Source: Atrina japonica
Taxonomy: Eukaryota > Mollusca > Bivalvia > Pterioida > Pinnidae
Length of the DNA stretch: 64,000 bases
NCBI GenBank assembly: GCA_030159075.1
Contig: BROG01000940.1
Span: forward strand, 62,001-126,000
Direction: 5' to 3'
Positions within the stretch are counted from its first letter, which is position 1; every line of letters begins with the position of its first letter. The position numbers and the translations under genes are program-made. Below, piece after piece: positions 56,766 through 64,000 of the stretch. The notes beneath the pieces were generated by a model that made no database searches, was not told the origin of the DNA, and saw only the letters and a program-made list of their open reading frames with translations.

Positions 56766-57605
56766 CTGATGAAGTCATTCTGACAGAAATGATTACCTTC
56801 AGGATTTGTTTTGGCCTTTTATTTGCAAAAGAATAACTTCAGGTTCAGACTGGATTCTTTGCTTATTTTATTGGGAAATTTATCAGTTTACTTGCAGAAG
56901 GAAAATGGCAATCTTTTCTCAAAGTAAATTGCTACCAGGTTTTCACCCTCCACCTATTTTTCTCCTCCTGTCATAGTGGCATTAAATGCTATTTAAGGGA
57001 GTGAAACCAAAAATGTCAGAACTGATAATATATAACATAAGATCACAAAACCATTGTTCTGGAGGAGATTAACCCTTTCACCCCTAAGTATTTGGGTGGT
57101 ATGCTCTTTTCTATGGGTTAAGACCAGTCTATTATGATCTGTAGAGTTTGAAGGGTTAAACCGGTACAAAATCTCACGAATGGATAACCAGTATTTACAT
57201 ATCTGTCAGGGCAATAAATTGTGCTAGTGTTTTACTGTTTTCCTTCATAAATGTACACATCTCCTGGGAAAAAAGGGGACTCCTTTGATGCTCGTAAATA
57301 TACAGCTACTGCTCATCTAGTACAAGATAAATTATTGTAGATAATTCTCACTGATTGTAACTGTATGTTGTGGTTTTCAGATATCGTATTTTATTTACAT
57401 AACAGTTTTGTGACATTTTAACATTTGTACAGGGACAGAAAAAAGAGATATTTATAGCACCATCTGTTTCAAAAGAATGACTTATTACATTGCCCTGCAT
57501 AAGAGTGTGACTGCCCTGTGGTGTTTATGTTGCCATGGTCACACTGTGCATCTACATGCTGACTTACACTATAATTATGTGGAAAAATGTTTTTGGATAG
57601 GTGTA
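56766..57605. other. Unique sequence with a larger palindromic variant
   Basis: 57070-57165 (AACCCTTTCACCCCTAAGTA ... GTTTGAAGGGTTAAACC) is a variant related to the 90-bp element and to 23260-23335. No exon is supported. Confidence 0.5.
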
Positions 57606-57695
57606 TAATCCACTTTTCCACTAAAGACACATATGGACTGGTCTATCTCATTGATGTATAGAAGGGACTATTGTTTTTCAGGGGTTGATGAGTTA
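57606..57695 (+). mobile_element. ~90-bp palindromic element
   Basis: TCCACTTTTCCACTAAAGAC ... TTTTCAGGGGTTGATGAGTT. Confidence 0.8.
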
Positions 57696-57937
57696 AAATT
57701 TTTTGAAATTGAATAGTTTGGATTTTGTGCTCACTGAAAGAGTATGGAATTGAGTATAGAATTAAGTATGGAATTGAGTATAGAATTGAGTATGGAATCG
57801 TGATGGTGTCCCTTTGTCATCTTGACTTGACAAACCTGCAGACAGTAATTGACTAATTCAAATTTTGCAGAAGATCAGTCTAATTTTGAAATATTGGGGG
57901 TGTTAGATGATACCAATATGCTATTTGAACTTGAACA

Positions 57938-58056
<119 letters not shown>

Positions 58057-58088
58057 TTGCCAGAATTTTGACTCATTGGATTTTGAAA

Positions 58089-58270
58089 TACAGTGGAACC
58101 TGTCTTGAGAGACCACCCCTTCTGCCACTGAAGTTTAATCTCTCAAGACATGTGGTCTCTCAAAAGAGGTTTGATTTAAAGGATTGTTTCACCAAACAGT
58201 TTTCAGAATGTGGTCTTAAAAGACAGATGGTCTTTTATTTGAGTGGTCCCTCAAGACAGGTTCCACTGTA
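58089..58270. mobile_element. TACAGTGGAACC MITE, complete 182-bp copy
   Basis: Termini TACAGTGGAACCTGTCTTG and CAAGACAGGTTCCACTGTA are perfect inverted repeats. The interior is also partly self-complementary (CTCTCAAGACATGTGGTCTC). A flanking TA is consistent with Tc1/mariner-type target choice. Confidence 0.9.
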
Positions 58271-58325
58271 GTGAGTTTCACTTTACATATACAATGTATA
58301 TATGAAGCCTCATATATAAAAAATC

Positions 58326-58415
58326 ACCATTCTTAAATGTTCAGGATGTATTAGCTAGCTGGATGCCATCACCATTCTTAAATGTTCAGGATGTATTAGC
58401 TAGCTGGATGCCATC
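58326..58415. repeat. Perfect 45-bp direct duplication
   Basis: ACCATTCTTAAATGTTCAGG through GCTAGCTGGATGCCATC at 58326 and 58371, identical. Confidence 0.97.
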
Positions 58416-59240
58416 ATCTTTATATACACGCCAGGTTATGAAAAATGACTTTACGATCAACTTTAAAAGCAAGAAAGTTTAGAAAGGTCACCATTTATTC
58501 ATATTGTATTTCTGAAGTACAAAGTACTTTTTGTCAAGTTTAAAGGTGTGAAATAATCCGTTTTACTTTGAAAGTCGAAAGTGATGACACTCACTCTTCA
58601 TGATTTATTTGTTTACTTTGAGATAGAAATAAATTTACATAATAATATACACACTGATAAACCAATAAAAACAAGTCCTCAAAATATGACCTACTTAGGA
58701 ATATTGTATTGGGGTCATTAAGTCCCTTGCGTAACCTCCATTCAGGGCATTTTGAACCTGTTTATCACTCATATTTCGCTATTTTTGTTTGATTTATTTC
58801 AGAAGAAGGTCGATTCACTGGAGCACAAAAGTTTTGTTGAAATATATTTTTGTTTGTTTTTCTTTGGAATCTGTCTTTTTGATGTCTGTCTTCCCATTTA
58901 AAGTCTTGCTGACTCATTATCTGTTATTGAGTTTTTTTTTTACACATTTTTAAAATTATTATTCAGAGTTTGTGGGTGTTTACGTACTTATGCTAAAATT
59001 TGTCTTTGTGATATCAACAAATGTGGTCTACCTCAGAATCATCATTAAACTTCCAAGATTGAAGTTATCTAAGTACATGACATTTCCAAATTGAATTTTT
59101 AATGTAGAGTACCTCGGATACATTAAATATTGCAGAAATACACACTGAATGACCTTCACAATTTACCAGCCATTTTGTTTGGATTTTTTGTTTCAAAGTT
59201 AATTTAACCCAAGGTTATATGTCAAGACATGTGTGACACA
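58416..59240. other. Unique AT-rich sequence
   Basis: No feature recognised. Confidence 0.5.
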
Positions 59241-59315
59241 TATACTCATCAACCCTTGAAAAAAATGGACTCTTCTGTAAATCAATAATTTAGATTGACT
59301 AATTGTTACTGACCC

Positions 59316-59775
59316 TGACCAACAAAATGCTATGATCATAAACAGAACTGAGACAAACCAACCAACAGAGTGACTATAATTATAAACAGATCAGAAACAA
59401 ACCAACCAAAAAACAACTATGATTATAAACAGATCAGAAACAAACCAACCAAAAAACAACTATGATAATAAACAGAACAGAAACAAACAAACCAACAAAA
59501 CAACTATGATTATAAACCGAACTGAAACAAACCAACCAACAAAATGACTATAATTATAAGCAGATCAGAAACCAACCAACCAACAAAACAACTATGATTA
59601 TAAACAGATCAGAAACAAACCAACCAACAAAACATTTATGATTATAAACAGATCAGAAACATACCAACCAACAAAGTAACTATGATTATAAACAGAACAG
59701 AAATAAACCAACCAACAATACGACGATGGTTATAAACAGACCAGAAACAAACCAACCAACAAAACAACTATGATT
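59316..59775. repeat. 45-bp minisatellite, ~10 copies
   Basis: AACCAACCAACAAAACAACT, ATGATTATAAACAGATCAGA, AACAA. It follows directly on half of a palindromic element (59245-59305). Confidence 0.96.
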
Positions 59776-59794
59776 TTTGTATACAAAGTATATG

Positions 59795-60022
59795 ATAAAG
59801 TTGTTAGGAATTATCTAAGAATCATTTTGACAAAATTTCAAGGTCATGGAGTCAAAAGTCAAGGTCACAATCACGTAAGTAAATGGAAAATATAATTATT
59901 TTTTTTTGTAGAATTTTAGACATTTTTGACTACTTCTCCAAAACCATTGGGCCTATTTGAACCAAACTTGATAGGGAATTTTTCTCTGGTGAATCTTAAG
60001 GCCCATTGGGCCTCTTATCAGA
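59795..60022 (+). repeat. AGCTCACC-type mollusc repeat fragment
   Basis: TCAAGGTCATGGAGTCAAAA, CCATTGGGCCTATTTGAACC then AAACTTGATAGGGAA, and CTTAAGGCCCATTGGGCCTC match the general plan of the element at 33338. Confidence 0.65.
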
Positions 60023-60035
60023 ATAGAGATTCCAG

Positions 60036-60318
60036 GGGCCCGTTTTATGAAAAGGACCTAAGTCTTGGACTAGTTCTATGGACAACATTTACAACTTGTG
60101 AGCATTTTACAAGTTAGGGCTTGTGACTTCTGACAAAACAGAGGCAGTGCATCATGGACCTAAGTCATTTTTGTAAGTGTTACAACTTTGTAAATTGTAA
60201 TTTTAGCAGGTATTCAGTTTTTTATAAAAGCATTCATAAACTGTCAGTATTGTATATGATTTATTTTTTTAAATATGTCTTTAGCCTTGACTTAGGGTGG
60301 GATTGATAAAACAGTCCC
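60036..60318. mobile_element. ~283-bp MITE
   Basis: Left end GGGCCCGTTTTATGAAAAGG then ACCTAAGTC; right end GACTTAGGGTGGGATTGATA then AAACAGTCCC, its imperfect reverse complement. No coding capacity. Confidence 0.72.
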
Positions 60319-60438
60319 AAGTTTTGTTTTTAGACTAACAACATAAGGGACATAATTTTTTGTTAAAATGTGTCCAAGAATCAGTGTTCTTCAAGTTTTG
60401 CTGGGAATACATATATTGACATTGTGTTGTATACATGT

Positions 60439-60707
60439 ACAGGGTTTTCCCTTATGCATGATTTCTGCATCGCTGATGCATGAAATATTTTCAGGACACA
60501 AAACATGAATATTAGTGAGTCCCTAAGGATGCATAAAAACTCAGTAATTTTTTTTTTCAACCTGAGACTGAAAAAGTGTGCTTTTGTTTTCATGTATTTT
60601 CTTTAAATTCATTGACTTGGGGACTTGCAAATTTAACAAAGGACTCAGAAATTTTATTCTTGTGGGTCCCTCAGACTCACTTAAATAACACCCTAGGGAA
60701 AACCCTG
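60439..60707. mobile_element. MITE with CAGGGTTTTCCCT ends
   Basis: Left CAGGGTTTTCCCTTATGC and right CTAGGGAAAACCCTG are inverted repeats. The interior (GCATGATTTCTGCATCGCTG; GTGAGTCCCTAAGGATGC) is shared with the copy at 61444. Confidence 0.85.
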
Positions 60708-61199
60708 CATGTATGTATAAGATAAAACGCAGCAAACAAGACAGACAGAATGTGACATCAGGTATGTCTATTATAAAGAAGTAATGAAAAAATATATTGC
60801 TTTAGTATCTGGCACATAATAATACCCAAAAGGTGTTTTTTCCTCATACAAAAATAAATCATTTAACGCCAGCACCTGTCAAAAATGGTATAAAATAGCT
60901 TCTGTGTTCCCCGTTGTCTGATGGTAGGTCATTCACCTCAGTATTGTTTATACTACTGGATATATAAATTTCAGCTTTCACCTCATGCTGGTATATAGAC
61001 TTCTAACAATTCTGTAAACTTGCATTTAACACGAAATTCAATTGAAACACACTGAAAATTACTATATCATATTTAGGTGTGCAGACTTTATTTCTAGAAA
61101 ATTAGAAAATTACTGAAAATCTGATAATTGTGGAAATCAAAATGGCACCCCATCCTGTCGTAGTTGTGAAAATTGATGAATTTTCCATTATGTATGTAT

Positions 61200-61270
61200 T
61201 TTTAGTGGAATCTGCCTTGAGAGGGAGGCCACACCATCTGTTACTGAAATTTTCACCTCCATGTGGTTTC
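61200..61270. mobile_element. TACAGTGGAACC MITE fragment
   Basis: TTAGTGGAATCTGCCTTGAG and ATCTGTTACTGAAATTTTCA then CCTCCATGTGG resemble the family's left half. Confidence 0.5.
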
Positions 61271-61443
61271 ATGAATGCATTTATATATTATGGTGCATTT
61301 GTTTTTTTTGTTTTTTGTTTTTGTTTTTTTTTTAATTAGAATTTTCAAGAGAAGACAAGCCTATTTCTTCATGATAAGCTATGAAGTGAAACTCGTATAT
61401 AACAACCTCCATTGGGACACAAGAAAACCAATGTTTATAGGGA

Positions 61444-61697
61444 GGTGCAAAGTTTTCCCTTACACACGATTTCTGCGTCTCTGATGCATAAAATCATTTC
61501 AGGACGCAAAACATGAACATTAGTGAGTCCCTAAGGATGCACAAAAACTCAGTAATTTTTTTTTTTTCAACTTGAGACTGAAACTGTTTGCCTATGTTTT
61601 CATGTATTTTCTTTAGTTTCATTGAGTTGGGAATTCACAAATTTAGGGAAGAGCTCAGGAATTTTGTTCTTGTAAGTCCCTGGGACTAGTTCCCCAC
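61444..61697. mobile_element. Second copy of the CAGGGTTTTCCCT MITE, ends eroded
   Basis: GCAAAGTTTTCCCTTACACA, CGTCTCTGATGCATAAAAT, AACATTAGTGAGTCCCTAAG. Same orientation and about 1 kb from the copy at 60439. Confidence 0.8.
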
Positions 61698-62369
61698 GAA
61701 TATGCAAAAATTACCAATCTGAAATTTCAAAATAAAGAATAAAGTATTTTCAAACAAATGTCTCAAATTAAGTTTTTCAGTTCCAGCTAAAATGTTGTAT
61801 ATTTTCACAATTTTCCAGACTCTTATGAATCAGAATATCTGCAAGTGTCATAAAATGGATAATATAGAGCACTAAAACGAGTAACATCATGGACAAATGA
61901 ATTATCAAAATTTCAGGACAACCTTCTGTCACTTTTTTCAGGATGACATATGCCCCTTCTCCAAGTTGAAATGAAAAAGTTTCCTGAAATAAAAAGAACC
62001 TCAAAAATCTAAAGAATATTATACAGAAATCCAACATTAAAAATTGACAATTTAATTGTCCATGTTATAAGTCATTTAAATTTAAGTGATATACATGTGT
62101 ATATATATATATATGTTTGTTTGTTATTTTTCTAAACTGGGAGGGGAACTGATTTTTAAACAAAAAGTCAATTTCAGTTATCAATGATAAAGTGTTTATT
62201 AAGCTCAACTCGCAAACTGTTTGTATCAGATAGGAACTAGGCATCCATGACTTTGTCCACAAATGTCAGCTGGTGCATCAAATAACCAGACCTGTTAAAT
62301 TATCAGACACCGCGATTTTGATATTCATTTTTTGACATCACAGTGAAATACGGTACAGGATGATATACA
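61698..62369. other. Unique AT-rich sequence
   Basis: Includes a short (TA)n near 62100. A minus-strand frame at 61777-62037 was considered and not called. Confidence 0.5.
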
Positions 62370-62455
62370 GTGGGGCTTGAACTTGTGCTGACAGGAAGTG
62401 AGAGACTTCATGGTTCAAAGCATCATGCTGTAAGCACTCGGCCATGGAGCTCCAA
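62370..62455 (-). mobile_element. MetaSINE head fragment
   Basis: CTTGAACTTGTGCTGACAGG, AAGTGAGAGACTTCATGG and GCACTCGGCCATGGAGCTCC: reverse tRNA-like head only. Confidence 0.75.
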
Positions 62456-62898
62456 AAATGTTAAACAAACATACACAAAAGTATCATTACTAGGATTGAG
62501 AAAAAAAAATCATTTCCCCAGAAAATCCTCTCTGTAAAAGCCAAGGGGTTAATCACTGAGAAATCTTGCCCCTTGGGTTAAGATTTTTCTGTCTTAAATG
62601 TGCCTCTGTAACGGAGATTACATAAATCACTTTATAAGTACATATGTACCTTTCTTGTCGAGTTAGAGGTCATCAAGTGCATTCTGTCACATCTCTAAGA
62701 TGACACTGCAATTCCTATTGAAAAACTGTTCCAACAGATAATACAATTTTATTTACCACATTTGCTTGTCTTCAACATTGATTTTTTTGCTGCTATACAC
62801 TGGATAACACTGCAAACCATGCCGTCAAGTAAGATAAGACAGACAGATTGATTATACATCTTCCAACACTGGATCACTTGTGAATCTGTCTGTGTGTG

Positions 62899-62899
<1 letters not shown>

Positions 62900-62931
<32 letters not shown>
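62900..62931. repeat. (TA)n microsatellite
   Basis: About 15 TA dinucleotides immediately 5' of a SINE-B head. Confidence 0.95.
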
Positions 62932-62934
<3 letters not shown>

Positions 62935-62998
62935 CCAGCCTGGCTCAGTCGGTAGTGCATTAGACTCTTGATTGTGAGGTTGTGAGTTTCACAAGTTT
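62932..62998 (+). mobile_element. SINE-B head fragment, tRNA-Lys-like
   Basis: CCTGGCTCAGTCGGTAGTGC then ATTAGACTCTTGATTGTGAG resembles a tRNA-Lys 5' half with CTT at the anticodon position; the body is missing. Confidence 0.7.
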
Positions 62999-63060
62999 CA
63001 CTGTACTAGAAAACAATCTTAATTTTCCCAAAATTTATGATTTTAAGTTTCCAAATGTGG

Positions 63061-63352
63061 CCAGAGCTGGCCTGGCTCAGTTGGTAGCGCGCTCCTCTCT
63101 TGATCGTAAGATTGTGAGTTCGAGTCCAGCTGGCAACAGGTTGTTTTCCTGTCCTGCGGATGAGACAGTGAAAAATAGGTCCCATGTCACAGTAGGTGTT
63201 GGCAGGTTAAAGAACCCTCACTGCTCAATGGCTGTAAGCGCTGTGCATAGGCCAAAATTTGAAGCCCTTCACCGGCATTTGGTGACGTCTCCTTATGAGT
63301 GAAAGATTCTTGAGTGGGACGTTAAACAACAATAAACAAAGAAACAAACTGA
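63061..63352 (+). mobile_element. Full SINE-B copy, tRNA-Lys-like head
   Basis: Head CCTGGCTCAGTTGGTAGCGC, CTCTCTTGATCGTAAGATTG, TGAGTTCGAGTCCAGC (A and B boxes intact), body with TGTCACAGTAGGTGTTGGC and CTCACTGCTCAATGGCTG, and tail GAGTGGGACGTTAAACAAC then AATAAACAAAG. An open frame over it (106 codons) is not a gene. Confidence 0.88.
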
Positions 63353-63458
63353 AAACTACATGAATGGTTAAATAATCCTTCATCGTAAATAAAATCTGTC
63401 TTGAGAGACCACAAGTCTGTGGCATATGGGTTGGTTTCTCCTAACAGGTTCCATTGTA
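63353..63458. mobile_element. TACAGTGGAACC MITE, right part
   Basis: AAATAATCCTTCATCGTAAA, TCTTGAGAGACCACAAGTC and terminus AACAGGTTCCATTGTA. Confidence 0.7.
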
Positions 63459-63692
63459 ATACCCAGGCCCCTCATCTGTTTTGAGCTAGGTTTTACTCCC
63501 TATCTGATGGTAATTATGTGAGGTCACAGGTCACATGCCAAAGGTCAATGTTATTCATCAGGGTACACTGCAATCTAGTCTTTTCCTCATTATTTTTGCC
63601 ACCAAATAACTGAAAAAATGGTTAAATATATCATAAAACTCCATTAAAAAATGTTACTAAAAATATGACATTTTCTTATTTTAGTTATTTAG

Positions 63693-63723
<31 letters not shown>

Positions 63724-64000
63724 GGACAAGGAACTACCAGCAATTTTCATTCCTATATCATGGTCTACCTACATCATACATTTAAACATATTTTTTGTAG
63801 TCTCAATTAACAAGATGCAGACGACAACTTATCGATTGTCTGGGCATAAAAACTTTCCTGATTTGCTTGGAAAATCAGTCACTTAATAATCATCAAACGT
63901 TTGTCATTTTAATCTACGATAATAACACGGTTTATTTTGTTTCAAACTTTGTTAGGAGTAATATCAGGGAGATTCGAAGTTGTCATACACAGGTAAAATG
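63459..64000. other. Unique sequence to the right edge
   Basis: A weak MetaSINE-core match lies at 63597-63642 (GCCACCAAATAACTG) and a ~26-base T run at 63698-63723. No exon recognised. Confidence 0.5.

Noticed and set aside
57434..57479. Possible terminal exon (GQKKEIFIAPSVSKE then stop) after a CAG acceptor
   Set aside because: Too short to judge, and no matching upstream donor phase could be established with the candidate exon at 48387.
61777..62037. 86-codon minus-strand frame containing LGEGAYVILKKV, resembling a kinase glycine loop, after a fair acceptor
   Set aside because: The match is a few residues only; downstream residues are hydrophobic and unlike a kinase N-lobe, and no neighbouring kinase exon is found.
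63061..63130. Functional tRNA-Lys gene
   Set aside because: It has A- and B-box-like sequences, but the acceptor stem does not close and it continues into a SINE body found in other copies.

Overview
This is eukaryotic, AT-rich, gene-poor nuclear DNA, most likely from a mollusc and probably a bivalve. That is an inference. It rests on split genes with GT/AG introns, copies of tRNA-derived SINEs whose 3' core matches what I know as the Meta domain (MetaSINE superfamily), and a repeat beginning AGCTCACCTGGC that I associate with bivalve genomes. Nothing bacterial, phage or plasmid-like is present.

Genes lie mainly at the left end. A head-to-head pair occupies about 2.0-10.8 kb. On the minus strand is a one-exon 439-residue RING-H2 protein (2020-3339) whose last zinc ligand is Asp, as in RBX1. 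On the plus strand is a four-exon gene (3670-10817) that I recognise as TSEN15, a structural subunit of the tRNA-splicing endonuclease; all four exons were joined by hand with matching phases. The two start codons are 330 bp apart and probably share a promoter. A single possible 5' coding exon lies at 48387-48573, with no further exons identified in the window.

The rest is intergenic or intronic repeat. By a rough hand sum, about 30 percent of the window is tandem arrays, more than 30 of them, most with a different unit of 16-91 bp. Interspersed elements include MetaSINEs, a second SINE family carrying either a tRNA-Lys-like or a tRNA-Glu-like head (two copies with perfect target-site duplications), a decayed Tc1-like transposon, and several short inverted-repeat elements (MITE-like).

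The most interesting pattern is that several arrays appear to have been built from the short elements. The array at 1-1370 is a tandem amplification of a ~90-bp palindromic element that also occurs singly at about eight places. The 2-kb array at 20.9-22.9 kb resembles the end of the TACAGTGGAACC element. The element at 47395-47907 looks like an intermediate in which one end has been amplified, and a second TIR element at 28917-29256 carries an 18-bp array inside it. Several arrays have higher-order periods (346, 150, 117, 78, 72 bp). Many units are multiples of three bases, so they give long spurious open frames that should not be annotated as genes.
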